DNA of 9,431 nucleotides from Candidatus Finniella inopinata. Lineage in GTDB: Bacteria > Pseudomonadota > Alphaproteobacteria > Paracaedibacterales > CAITNM01. Of the stretch, positions 1 to 7,316 are shown piece by piece. Position numbers and translations under genes: made by a program. Below the pieces are notes generated by a model that worked only from the letters and a program-made list of their open reading frames with translations, made no database searches and was not told the origin of the DNA. The stretch lies in NCBI GenBank assembly GCA_945903885.1, contig CAMDPB010000023.1:1-9431 (forward strand), given 5' to 3'. The stretch's first letter is position 1, and each line of letters begins with the position of its first letter.

Positions 1-770
1 GCATCAAGCAGTTCCGGATCCATTATTTGAACATGCACCCCCCACCAAGGAGAAGGCTTTTTTAAAATTTCCTTACTGTATTGACTTCCAATCATGCTTG
101 CTGGAATAAAGAATGAAAATCCACCATTACGAGGAATTGCAAAAGCCATTCCAATCATCTCTCCCATAGCATTAACCATTGGGCCTCCTGAATTTCCAAT
201 TTTGATAGTCGCATCGCTTTGAAATAAAACTTTACCACCCACAACCTTGTTAAGGCACGAAATAAGTCCATGAGAAATACGTGTCTTGCCCGATGCATTG
301 CCAGCAACCAGTACTGATTCCCCCAAATCTATTTGCGTTCTTGAGCTTGCAAGCTTAAGAGCCGGTAAGTTTTTTGCATCAATTTTCAAAAATGCAACAT
401 CCGCCATAGGATTCGAAAAAATTTTAGTGGCTTTTATTTTTTGCCCATTAAGACCTACAAAAATGCGGGTTGCTTGTTCTACTACATGGTCGCAGGTAAC
501 AATAATACCATCTGAATTGATAATGCAGCCAGTTCCACTTGAATTTCCACGATGGTCAGATCCAAACATCACAGCTTCAAGAGCACTTAGTTCAAAAGGT
601 AAAAAAACCTTCTTATCGTTTTCTCTGTAAGCGTAGACATCAACAACAGCTGCCTTTGTCGATTTCGCTAACGCTGCCGAATCAAATAATGTGATTGAAG
701 ACTTATCTTCAGGAACAGCACATAAACACGCGAAAAAGGTTAACGCTAAACCCGACATCGACTTGATCAT
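1..770 (-). CDS. HtrA/DegP-like trypsin-family serine protease, C-terminus cut by window edge
   Basis: Periplasmic quality-control protease of the S1C (HtrA/Do) type, which degrades or holds misfolded envelope proteins. I translated 256 residues before the edge, with no internal stop. The N-terminus (MIKSMSGLALTFFACLCAVP) is a signal peptide, perhaps cleaved after Ala18. The trypsin-like domain spans about residues 32-230. All three catalytic residues are visible: His95 in TCDHVV, Asp124 in ADVAFLKI and Ser195 in IGNSGGPMVN. From about residue 241 (PWWGVHVQIMDPE) the sequence resembles the beginning of the HtrA PDZ region, so the PDZ part lies outside the window. An ATG at 773 directly precedes the chosen ATG; I prefer 770 because GGAGG at 776-780 is then 5 nt away instead of 2. 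It follows the transporter gene by about 50 nt with no convincing terminator, so it may be the last gene of that operon or use a weak AT-rich promoter (TATATAAA near 789-796). Its exact paralogue (DegP, DegQ or other) cannot be assigned. Confidence 0.9.
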   Translation of the reverse strand, partial: MIKSMSGLALTFFACLCAVPEDKSSITLFDSAALAKSTKAAVVDVYAYRENDKKVFLPFELSALEAVMFGSDHRGNSSGTGCIINSDGIIVTCDHVVEQATRIFVGLNGQKIKATKIFSNPMADVAFLKIDAKNLPALKLASSRTQIDLGESVLVAGNASGKTRISHGLISCLNKVVGGKVLFQSDATIKIGNSGGPMVNAMGEMIGMAFAIPRNGGFSFFIPASMIGSQYSKEILKKPSPWWGVHVQIMDPELLD

Positions 771-775
771 CATTA

Positions 776-780
776 CCTCC
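776..780 (-). promoter_or_regulatory. Shine-Dalgarno GGAGG of the HtrA-like protease
   Basis: The minus strand reads GGAGGTAATGATG. The perfect GGAGG is 2 nt from the first ATG and 5 nt from the second, which favours the second ATG (770) as the start. Its strength contrasts with the weak sites of the overlapping genes upstream, suggesting independent and efficient translation. Confidence 0.7.
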
Positions 781-823
781 ATGCCATTTTTATATAGACT
801 AGAAAATTTTGATTAAAAAATTG

Positions 824-2032
824 TTAAGAAGCCTCTTTAGAAAGTGGCCAAGTTAAGAATACTAAAATTGCAGTTAATATTGCCATACCAATAAATACAG
901 GAATTATAGTACCATCAAAGAAAATACCAACCACTAAAACCAACCCTGCAACCACACCGTTTCGCATTAATCCAAGGAAAGCAATTGCTAACCCTCGCTG
1001 CTCAGGTGCACATTCAATTGCTTTTGTCCCACAGCTTGAAAGAGTCGCTGAAAGGCTTAAGTTTAAAATGCACATAATTGCAACTATAGAAAATGGTAAT
1101 TGCAGAATATCAAGTGTTGTCCCTAAAGTAATTAAGCATAAGAAAGCAAGATTTAGGTACAATCCGTAGCGAATAGATTTTGCAATACCCCATTTCACAA
1201 CATACTGACGGTACGCTAAAGACCCAATTAAATTCATTACTACGGGAACAAGCTGAATATACGCATATGTAGTTGGCAAAAATTTAAAATGATCTATAAA
1301 AATAAAAGAACTATTTATTCCGTAAACAGCTGAAATAGCAACTGGCAAACCATGACAAATAGAAAGAACTATAAAATGTCGATTGCTGGTTAATACCTTT
1401 AGATTTTTTAAAATATGCCCCCATCCCATTGTATCAACATGGTTCTTATGTGTTTCTGGCATTTTTTTAACAAATATTAGCCATAGGCAAGTAGCTATTA
1501 CCCCTAACACCCAAAAATTTGCTTGCCACCCAAACCATTTTAGCAAATGCGCTCCTAACACTGGAGCAACCGCGAACATAATAGGAAAGCTCATGCTATA
1601 GGTTGCCATATAACGCGCGTATACTGACCCGCTAAACATATCTGACAAAATGGAAATACTAATTACAGATATTCCACCAGCACCAATTGCCTGCAGAAAT
1701 CGGAATGCAATAAAAGATTCAATATTCCACGAAAAGCAGCATAGGAAGGAACATACCGAAAATATTCCAAGAGATGACAACATTGCGGGCCTACGCCCTT
1801 TAGTATCACTCCAATGGCCATACAGCATACCAACAACAGCAGCCACAATTGGTGTTTGCATCATACTAAATTGAATCATCCATTCTGATGTTTCAAAATA
1901 GCGTTTCAAAAAAGGTGCTGCGGGTAAATAAATATCAATACTTGCTACCATCAACACGCCAGTAAGCATTAACAAAGCTGGATAAAGGGTTGTGTACTGG
2001 AACTTTGTTAAGCCGAAATTTTCTTTAGACAT
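824..2032 (-). CDS. Bcr/CflA-type MFS efflux transporter
   Basis: A 402-residue inner-membrane protein of the major facilitator superfamily, 12-TM DHA1 type, closest by eye to the Bcr/CflA drug-resistance group. These are proton-driven exporters of drugs or small metabolites. The first helix (about 17-37) ends in SIDIYLPAAP, the Bcr/CflA signature with an acidic residue in TM1. The loop 2-3 motif A is GHWSDTKGRRP at 72-82. Hydrophobic segments then repeat to the C-terminus, and the length is normal for the family. The start at 2032 lies 25 nt inside the 3' end of hemB in another frame. No strong ribosome binding site is visible there, so translation may be coupled to hemB. The next ATG is at codon 22, inside the first helix, which supports the longer start. 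Substrate unknown; next to hemB, export of a heme-pathway metabolite is possible but speculative. Confidence 0.9.
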   Translation of the reverse strand: MSKENFGLTKFQYTTLYPALLMLTGVLMVASIDIYLPAAPFLKRYFETSEWMIQFSMMQTPIVAAVVGMLYGHWSDTKGRRPAMLSSLGIFSVCSFLCCFSWNIESFIAFRFLQAIGAGGISVISISILSDMFSGSVYARYMATYSMSFPIMFAVAPVLGAHLLKWFGWQANFWVLGVIATCLWLIFVKKMPETHKNHVDTMGWGHILKNLKVLTSNRHFIVLSICHGLPVAISAVYGINSSFIFIDHFKFLPTTYAYIQLVPVVMNLIGSLAYRQYVVKWGIAKSIRYGLYLNLAFLCLITLGTTLDILQLPFSIVAIMCILNLSLSATLSSCGTKAIECAPEQRGLAIAFLGLMRNGVVAGLVLVVGIFFDGTIIPVFIGMAILTAILVFLTWPLSKEAS

Positions 2033-3003
2033 CTACTAATCTCTTTTGCTGCATAGGTAATAATTTTTGAAGCCCCTGCCCGTTTAAAGCTAAGACACGT
2101 TTCATAAAGGGTATCTTCTTCTACAATTGCACCGTTAGCTGCGGCATATTTTATCATGGCATATTCCCCACTAACTTGATAAACCCAAAGGGGTGCGCCA
2201 AAGCTTTTAGCTTGTGAAACAATATCTAAATAAGGCAACCCTGGCTTAACAATTATGGCATCTGCACCTTCGGCAATATCTTGTTTAATATCACGCAATG
2301 CTTCAACAGCATTAGCAGGGTTAAGCTGATAGGTCTTTTTATCACCCTGCAGATTCACCCCAACAGCGCTGCGGAATGGTCCATAAAAAGTTGATGCATA
2401 CTTCACACCATAACTTACCAACAACACATTGGTGTGCCCTTTTGCTTCTAAGGACTCTCGAATAGCTTGAATTCTGCCATCCATCATATCAGACGGGCAA
2501 ATACCGTCGGCGCCCGCACCAACTTGATTCAATGCCTGCTTAATTAAAACATCAATGGTTGCATCGTTTTCAACGTCGCCATTTTTTAAAATTCCATCGT
2601 GCCCGTGGGTTGTGTATGGGTCTAATGCCACATCGGTCAGCACCACCATGTTGGGAACGCATTCTTTAATTTTTCTAATAGCTTTGCATATTATGTTTTG
2701 CGGGTTTAGCGCTTCAATCGCATTTTCTGTTTTTAACGCACTTGGTGTTTTTGGAAACAACAGAATTGCGCGAATACCTAGCTGATACGCTTCTTCCACT
2801 TGCTCCGGCAACTCATCAACCAAATACCGACGAACACCTGGCATTGTTGCGATTTCCGTATCTTCCCCAGGCTCACAAACAAAAATCGGCCAAATAAGGT
2901 CACTTGGGTTTAAATGATTCTCTTGAAATAATTCACGGATTGATGCGGATTGACGCAACCGTCGAAGGCGCAAATTTGGGTACGCCGCTACCGTTAAAGA
3001 CAT
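2008..3003 (-). CDS. hemB: delta-aminolevulinic acid dehydratase (porphobilinogen synthase)
   Basis: Condenses two 5-aminolevulinate molecules into porphobilinogen, the first common step of tetrapyrrole and heme synthesis, in the cytoplasm. Length (331 aa) is normal. The family signature GICPSDMMDGRIQAIR lies at about 167-182. The two active-site lysines are Lys201 (SYGVKYASTFYGPFR) and Lys253 (IIVKPGLPYLD). The metal-site stretch at 124-137 reads DVALDPYTTHGHDG. It lacks the three cysteines of the zinc enzymes (E. coli type) and has the aspartate pattern of zinc-independent, Mg-stimulated enzymes known from Pseudomonas and Bradyrhizobium. It starts 24 nt after the mutM stop with an AAGG-type ribosome site about 12 nt upstream, and its last 25 nt overlap the transporter gene. 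Its presence suggests the organism makes at least part of its own heme. Confidence 0.97.
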   Translation of the reverse strand: MSLTVAAYPNLRLRRLRQSASIRELFQENHLNPSDLIWPIFVCEPGEDTEIATMPGVRRYLVDELPEQVEEAYQLGIRAILLFPKTPSALKTENAIEALNPQNIICKAIRKIKECVPNMVVLTDVALDPYTTHGHDGILKNGDVENDATIDVLIKQALNQVGAGADGICPSDMMDGRIQAIRESLEAKGHTNVLLVSYGVKYASTFYGPFRSAVGVNLQGDKKTYQLNPANAVEALRDIKQDIAEGADAIIVKPGLPYLDIVSQAKSFGAPLWVYQVSGEYAMIKYAAANGAIVEEDTLYETCLSFKRAGASKIITYAAKEISRCLKKISA

Positions 3004-3027
3004 TTTATAAAATAACCTTTTTGGACA

Positions 3028-3843
3028 TTAATTTTTTTGACACGTTGAACAATAATAGGTTGAACGACCAGATTGAGCTTCACGTTTAATTGTGCCGAAA
3101 CACTTATCTGTTAAGCAAGGGGTACCTTTTTGGTCATACACCCTAAACTGATGCTGAAAATACCCAAGTGTCCCCTCAACAGTCTTATGATCGCGCAGGG
3201 ACGCCCCACCCGATTGAATCGCCCGCTCAAGTACTTCGCATATATTTTTTAATAAAAACTGTGTCTGTTTAAGGGTAATGGAATCCGACACTTTAAAAGG
3301 CGACAACCCACTTTGCCAAAGCGCTTCGCACACATAAATGTTTCCAAGCCCAGCGATAATCGCCTGATCAAGTAATGACGTTTTTAACGGGCGCGTAGTA
3401 CGCTGCAAGCGTTTGTAAAAGTCACCCGCCTCTATTTCAAAAGGTTCTGGTGCCATCGTTTTTATTGGCAAACACATTTGCCCCTTTGGCAACAAGTCCA
3501 TATCGCCAAAACGACGCGCATCATTAAAAGCAAACGTCATATCATCAACCTGCCAAACCACATGATCATGCTTTTGATGAATATAATCAGCCACAGAACT
3601 TCGTTGAATTCTGCCACTCATCCCCAAATGCATCATCCAAGTGTAATCAGGCAGTTCAACAAGAATATATTTCCCACGACGATTAATTTTGCTAACCACC
3701 TGCCCTTGCAAGCGCTCCGCAAACATCGGTGGAAAAGGATTCCTTAAATTTGATCTGTGCAAAACCACATTTTGTAAAACCTTACCTTCCATATAGGGAC
3801 GAAGCCCCCGGCATACGGTTTCAACTTCGGGTAATTCAGGCAC
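3028..3843 (-). CDS. mutM: formamidopyrimidine-DNA glycosylase (GTG start)
   Basis: Bifunctional base-excision repair enzyme that removes 8-oxoguanine and formamidopyrimidines and cuts the abasic site. I place the start at the GTG at 3843, because the mature protein must begin MPELPEVET: Pro2 is the catalytic amine and Glu3 is also catalytic. This gives 271 aa, normal for the family. The further-upstream ATG-led frame would bury Pro2 behind 27 extra residues. Visible landmarks are Lys58 (RRGKYILVEL), MHLGMSG at 71-77, FNDARRFG at 107-113, the helix-two-turn-helix region with AGLGNIYVCEALW at about 164-176, and a C-terminal zinc finger with Cys243, Cys248, Cys265 and Cys268. Finger spacing is C-x4-C-x16-C-x2-C, two residues longer in the first knuckle than in E. 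coli but, as I recall, like other alphaproteobacterial MutM. The GTG start overlaps the stop of the L,D-transpeptidase gene by 8 nt (GTGCCTGA), suggesting translational coupling. Confidence 0.96.
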   Translation of the reverse strand: MPELPEVETVCRGLRPYMEGKVLQNVVLHRSNLRNPFPPMFAERLQGQVVSKINRRGKYILVELPDYTWMMHLGMSGRIQRSSVADYIHQKHDHVVWQVDDMTFAFNDARRFGDMDLLPKGQMCLPIKTMAPEPFEIEAGDFYKRLQRTTRPLKTSLLDQAIIAGLGNIYVCEALWQSGLSPFKVSDSITLKQTQFLLKNICEVLERAIQSGGASLRDHKTVEGTLGYFQHQFRVYDQKGTPCLTDKCFGTIKREAQSGRSTYYCSTCQKN

Positions 3844-4360
3844 TATGCACGTACCCAAGATCGTCACCCACAACCCAATAAGCATCAAGTGTTGCTGTTT
3901 CAACCAGGTCAAGAAGGTCTTCAAATTTTAGCGCCAAACACCCTGCAGTAGGAGTCATGCTTTCGTTAATCTGGTGAATAAAAACCGCGCTCCCGCACTT
4001 AGGAATTATAGGATACGTATTGTGACTAGTGGTAATTAATAAGTCGTACACATTATCATCTCTCCATAATTTCTCATGGGAAAACGCACAAGGCGCAGTA
4101 ACGCACGTGTTGTATAAAGGATCAAATGGGTCATCTGACCAACCCATATCAGGAGTAATTTCTATAACAGGCAAAATTGTTTTAGGTGCAGAGATTTTAT
4201 CGGGGCGGTAATACACCTTTAGAAGCTTCCAAGAACCTATTGGTGTACACCAATCCCCTTCTTTTTTATCGGTAGAAAAACCATTACGCCCTACCCGGCA
4301 TGGCAGTGTTTTGTTTTGCCAAGAAACCTGTTGGTTGTTAATTTGCAGCAATATATTCAT
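3836..4360 (-). CDS. YkuD-type L,D-transpeptidase-like protein
   Basis: Predicted 174-aa protein of the YkuD (L,D-transpeptidase) fold. Family members use a catalytic cysteine to cross-link or trim peptidoglycan peptides or attach other groups to them. The domain fills nearly the whole protein. Visible features are the early GDWCTPIG (36-42), GWSDDPFDPLYN (73-84), and the catalytic block at about 123-144 (GSAVFIH ... PTAGCLAL), with His129 and nucleophile Cys141. The block has TAGC where the classic family has SHGC; this variant occurs in many short alphaproteobacterial members as I remember them. I start at the ATG at 4360, which overlaps the upstream stop by one base (TGATG) behind AAGAG. 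A GTG at 4387 would add nine residues (MFDEYEEFV) and a 28-nt overlap and looks less likely. No signal peptide is visible with either start, which is odd for a periplasmic cross-linking enzyme. It may act in the cytoplasm, be exported differently, or do another reaction. Confidence 0.85.
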   Translation of the reverse strand: MNILLQINNQQVSWQNKTLPCRVGRNGFSTDKKEGDWCTPIGSWKLLKVYYRPDKISAPKTILPVIEITPDMGWSDDPFDPLYNTCVTAPCAFSHEKLWRDDNVYDLLITTSHNTYPIIPKCGSAVFIHQINESMTPTAGCLALKFEDLLDLVETATLDAYWVVGDDLGYVHSA

Positions 4361-5193
4361 CACGAACTCTTCATATTCGTCAAACACCTAGCCACGGTAT
4401 CAAGCACATTTTCCAAAGTTGTCGCAGCTGTCATTGCCTCACCAACGGTTTCAATACTCATTCCATATTGCCCTAACACTTTCTTGGCAACAGCATCTTG
4501 GTAGGGAATATAAGGATTATTTGAAATAAACAAAAAGCTTTTTCCTTGAACATCACCAAAATCTTTTGTCATTTCTCGTAATGTATCTTCCGCACTTGCT
4601 CTTACGCCATCTGGTCGCTGACCTGATTGTATTGAAACGGTTGGAATGTCTTTAAAGGAATCTGGCTTAGGTGTTTGTTGCCATATTTCATTAACCATGG
4701 CCATTTCAGTAGCAACAGCACCTTTGGCTTCTAGTACTTTAGCCATTGCTTTGTCAGCTTCATTACCAATTTTCAAATCACGAGTCGACCCTAATAAATA
4801 CACTTTATTCCAAGTAATACCTTGCTGCTGAAGCTTCATTAAAAATGCAATACGATCTTGCACTCTTGGTGTAGCTGCGCCAAAAATAACCACTGCATCA
4901 TAGTGCTTTCTGGTGGGAAGTTTTGCTTTTGCTAGACTAGAGTTTTCAACTATTTCAGTCAGTTTAGCTCGCTGTGCATCATCAAACAGGCTATACACGT
5001 CCCATAGCTCAAATCCCTTTGGGCGGATCCACCTAAAATTACTCTGCTTCACTGCCGATTCAAGTTTTTCAACACCGATTGTTTTAGTAACTTCAAAAAT
5101 ATCTTTTAAAAGTTGTGTTGGGCCATTGTCCCAAATTATTTCGCAGCTAAATAGTGTGCTTACAAATGCCAAGGTTATAAAAATTTTTTTCAT
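4360..5193 (-). CDS. secreted DUF218/YdcF-like protein of unknown function
   Basis: A 277-aa protein. The N-terminus MKKIFITLAFVSTLFSCEII is a signal peptide, and LFSC could be a lipobox with Cys17, so it may be a lipoprotein. The core at about 97-165 (YDAVVIFGAATPRVQDRI, then KVYLLGSTRDL) resembles the Rossmann-like DUF218 fold of YdcF/SanA-type envelope proteins: a hydrophobic strand ending in a glycine-rich turn with RV, then a second strand ending in LG-x-x-R. The block SFLFISNNPYIPYQDAV (219-235) looks conserved and polar, possibly part of a ligand site. The family assignment rests on pattern resemblance only. Its ATG overlaps the lysK stop by 4 nt (ATGA), and a good AGGAG (5202-5206, 8 nt spacing) lies inside the end of lysK. 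The downstream L,D-transpeptidase overlaps it by one base, so a joint envelope or peptidoglycan role is plausible but unproven. Confidence 0.8.
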   Translation of the reverse strand: MKKIFITLAFVSTLFSCEIIWDNGPTQLLKDIFEVTKTIGVEKLESAVKQSNFRWIRPKGFELWDVYSLFDDAQRAKLTEIVENSSLAKAKLPTRKHYDAVVIFGAATPRVQDRIAFLMKLQQQGITWNKVYLLGSTRDLKIGNEADKAMAKVLEAKGAVATEMAMVNEIWQQTPKPDSFKDIPTVSIQSGQRPDGVRASAEDTLREMTKDFGDVQGKSFLFISNNPYIPYQDAVAKKVLGQYGMSIETVGEAMTAATTLENVLDTVARCLTNMKSS

Positions 5194-6755
5194 GCTAACT
5201 TCTCCTGTATTAGTGCGCGCGTTTCAGCAATGCCAAATAACGCAATGAAAGAACCCATACGCGGCCCCTCTGCTTGCCCTAACAACACCTCATACAACGT
5301 TCCAAACCACTGACGTAGGTCTGAAAACGCAAACTGTTTACCAACCTCAAACACAATACCTTGCAGGTCTTCCGCAGTGCTTTCAAATGATATATCTTCC
5401 AGTTCATCATGCAAACGTTGCAAAGCCTCACGCTCCATTTGATTTGGTGCTCGGTATTGTTTTTTGGGTTTTACAAAATCTTGATAGTATTTCACTGCAT
5501 AAGTAATCATCTTTGCTAAAAAGGGCATAGACGCTTCATCGGCCCCCGGCACATAACGCTTCACAAAGCCCCACAAAATGCTGCCTTCATCAGCATTCAC
5601 AACTGATGCTAAGTTCAACAATATGTTAAAACTTAGCCCACTTTCAGCAGCAGGCGCTTTACCACCATGAATATGCCAAACCGGGTTATCATATTGCTCT
5701 GGCGTAAATTTGCTTACGTGCTGAAGGTATTCATCTACTGCTTTAGGAATAACATCAAAAAATAAACGCTTAGCTTTTTTAGGCGCTTGGTACATAAAAT
5801 ATGCCAAGCTTTCTTGCGGTGCATAAGTTAGCCATTCGTCCATGCTTAAGCCATTGCCCTTAGACTTACTAATTTTTTGGCCAATATCATCTAAGAACAA
5901 TTCATAGGTTAAATTTTCAGGCGCACGCCCACCAATAACCCTGCATACTTGCGATGATAACTTCACTGAATCAATTAAATCTTTGCCGGACATTTCATAA
6001 TCAACCCCAAGAGCCTTCCAACGCATGCCCCAGTCGATCTTCCACTGCAATTTGCAACTTCCACCGGTAATTTTGACCTCAACTAGTTGATCTGTTTCCG
6101 GATCTTTATAAACAACTGAATCACTTTCCGGATGCACTTCAACCATAGGCACTTGTAAAACGTGCCCTGTTCTAGGGCATAGTGGCAAAAATGGGCTGTA
6201 AGTAGCACGACGCTCTTCACGCAAGGTTGGCAACATAATGCCCATAATTTCATCGTAATGTTGTAACACTAATTTCAAAGACGGATCAAACCGCCCAGAT
6301 GTATACCAATCGGTAGAACTTTGAAATTCATATTCAAAACCATAACTATCTAAAAAGCGCTGGAGCATCGCATTATTATGATGACCAAAACTTTCAAATT
6401 TTTCATAAGGGTCTGGCACCTTGGTTAGCGGCATGTTCAAATATTTAGCCAACATGTCTTTATTGGGAACGTTATCGGGAACTTTACGAAAGCCGTCCAT
6501 ATCATCAGAAAAACAAAATAAACGTGTGGGAATATCACTAAGCGTTTCAAATGCTTTGCGCACCATAGTTGTGCGTAATACTTCGGCAAACGTTCCAATG
6601 TGTGGCAATCCCGAAGGTCCATAGCCAGTTTCAAAAAGCACATATCCTTTTTCAGGTGCCTTGCCCTGCAGACGTGCTAATACTCGTTTTGCCTCTTCAA
6701 ACGGCCATGATTTAGCATCAAATATTGTATTAGAAACCGCAGAATTGTTAGACAT
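5190..6755 (-). CDS. lysK: lysyl-tRNA synthetase, class I
   Basis: Charges tRNA-Lys with lysine in the cytoplasm. This is the class I (archaeal-type) enzyme, unrelated in fold to the usual bacterial class II LysS and typical of many alphaproteobacteria, spirochaetes and archaea. At 521 aa it has normal length. The HIGH-type signature is GPSGLPHIGTF at 46-56 and the KMSKS-type loop is KISKS at 294-298, followed by GNGLSMDEWL. Other matching blocks are CFSDDMDGFRKVPDN at 81-95, DWGMRWKALGVDYEMSGKDL at 241-260 and VIGGRAPENLTYELF at 273-287. The start fits the family; the ribosome site is weak (AGG only 2 nt before ATG). It heads the six-gene overlapping minus-strand run, with possible promoter boxes about 40-60 nt upstream. 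No class II lysS is visible here, so this is probably the cell's main LysRS, though that needs the rest of the genome. Confidence 0.97.
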   Translation of the reverse strand: MSNNSAVSNTIFDAKSWPFEEAKRVLARLQGKAPEKGYVLFETGYGPSGLPHIGTFAEVLRTTMVRKAFETLSDIPTRLFCFSDDMDGFRKVPDNVPNKDMLAKYLNMPLTKVPDPYEKFESFGHHNNAMLQRFLDSYGFEYEFQSSTDWYTSGRFDPSLKLVLQHYDEIMGIMLPTLREERRATYSPFLPLCPRTGHVLQVPMVEVHPESDSVVYKDPETDQLVEVKITGGSCKLQWKIDWGMRWKALGVDYEMSGKDLIDSVKLSSQVCRVIGGRAPENLTYELFLDDIGQKISKSKGNGLSMDEWLTYAPQESLAYFMYQAPKKAKRLFFDVIPKAVDEYLQHVSKFTPEQYDNPVWHIHGGKAPAAESGLSFNILLNLASVVNADEGSILWGFVKRYVPGADEASMPFLAKMITYAVKYYQDFVKPKKQYRAPNQMEREALQRLHDELEDISFESTAEDLQGIVFEVGKQFAFSDLRQWFGTLYEVLLGQAEGPRMGSFIALFGIAETRALIQEKLA

Positions 6756-6790
6756 AACCTAGCTATAAAACCTTTAAAAAACTGATTAAG

Positions 6791-6817
6791 TCTATATAAA
6801 ATGTGCTTAAAGCTCAA
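6791..6817 (-). promoter_or_regulatory. lysK: candidate promoter of the lysK operon
   Basis: On the minus strand TTGAGC (6812-6817, four of six to the -35 consensus) is followed by TATAGA (6791-6796) after 15 nt, or TAGACT after 17 nt. The region sits between the terminator of the small-gene cluster (6838-6872) and the lysK start, where a promoter is expected. Spacing or match is imperfect in either reading. Confidence 0.35.
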
Positions 6818-6837
6818 TCGCTAAAACTAGGAAACAC

Positions 6838-6872
6838 AAGAACAAAAACCTCTATAGCTTTTGACCATAGAG
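6838..6872 (-). terminator. rho-independent terminator of the small secreted-protein cluster
   Basis: On the minus strand, starting 14 nt after the stop codon at 6887, an 8-bp stem forms between 6865-6872 (CTCTATGG) and 6850-6857 (CTATAGAG). It has one G-U pair and a 7-nt loop, and is followed at once by GTTTTTGTTCTTG. Position, stem and T-tract all fit an intrinsic terminator, separating this transcription unit from the lysK operon. Confidence 0.75.
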
Positions 6873-6886
6873 ATTTAATAAACCAA

Positions 6887-7213
6887 TTATGAAACAGCAG
6901 GATGAAAAATAGAACGCACTGCGGTTTTAAAATGATCTCCATCTGTATTTGGTTCAGCATCACTAAAAACACCAAACCAAGTTACCATTGCTGCAAGCGC
7001 TTCAGAAGGATTAGAATCTAGTGTCGCAATGATTGATTGGATTTCTACGCGCAGTTCATCAGAGCAAGGAACCGTTGGCAATATAGCTTTAGCACGAGCA
7101 ACCCAACCAGACGAAAGGTGCATATTTCCGATTAATTCTTCAAGACTGGTCGATGCCGACACATTTGATACCGCCACCGAGACTATTAGCATTAAAGTTT
7201 TTAGATAATTCAT
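6887..7213 (-). CDS. small predicted secreted protein, 108 aa, unknown family
   Basis: I do not recognise this protein. The ATG at 7213 gives 108 residues with a clear signal peptide (MNYLKTLMLIVSVAVSNVSA, cleavage likely after Ala20). The frame stays open upstream to a TTG at 7288, but that would put 25 polar residues before the signal peptide, so the internal ATG is preferred. The start has only a weak AGAAG site. The mature part (about 88 aa) has one cysteine (Cys50), predicted helical stretches around 52-80 and an acidic patch near 85-93 (DAEPNTDGD). It is the last gene of the cluster, about 100 nt after the 152-aa gene, and is followed by a terminator. Its leader closely matches those of the two genes upstream. 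A short pattern (AKAILP then a helix) faintly resembles RLLRILP in the 149-aa protein of the same cluster, but this is too weak to claim homology. Confidence 0.7.
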   Translation of the reverse strand: MNYLKTLMLIVSVAVSNVSASTSLEELIGNMHLSSGWVARAKAILPTVPCSDELRVEIQSIIATLDSNPSEALAAMVTWFGVFSDAEPNTDGDHFKTAVRSIFHPAVS

Positions 7214-7316
7214 ATTCTTAACTTCTATAAAAAATTCCCATTGTTTTGGGTTCACAAAGTCACGACATCTATCATAATTTAATTTCAAATAAAATTTCTT
7301 TTGTTGATAGCAATTA

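Noticed and set aside
286..630. Plus-strand open frame of 114 codons
   Set aside because: It lies fully antisense to the HtrA-like protease, whose catalytic motifs are intact on the minus strand, and its product shows no family features.
1663..1848. Minus-strand 61-codon frame inside the transporter gene
   Set aside because: It is a shadow of the Bcr/CflA-type gene in another frame, with no start signal of its own.
6789..6801. AGTCTATATAAAA shared in opposite orientation with the region upstream of the protease (about 788-800)
   Set aside because: Only 13 nt and AT-rich; chance similarity is likely, and the two sites have opposite directions relative to their genes.
7214..7288. N-terminal extension of the 108-aa secreted protein
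   Set aside because: It would start at TTG and place 25 polar residues in front of a clear signal peptide; the ATG at 7213 is the natural start.
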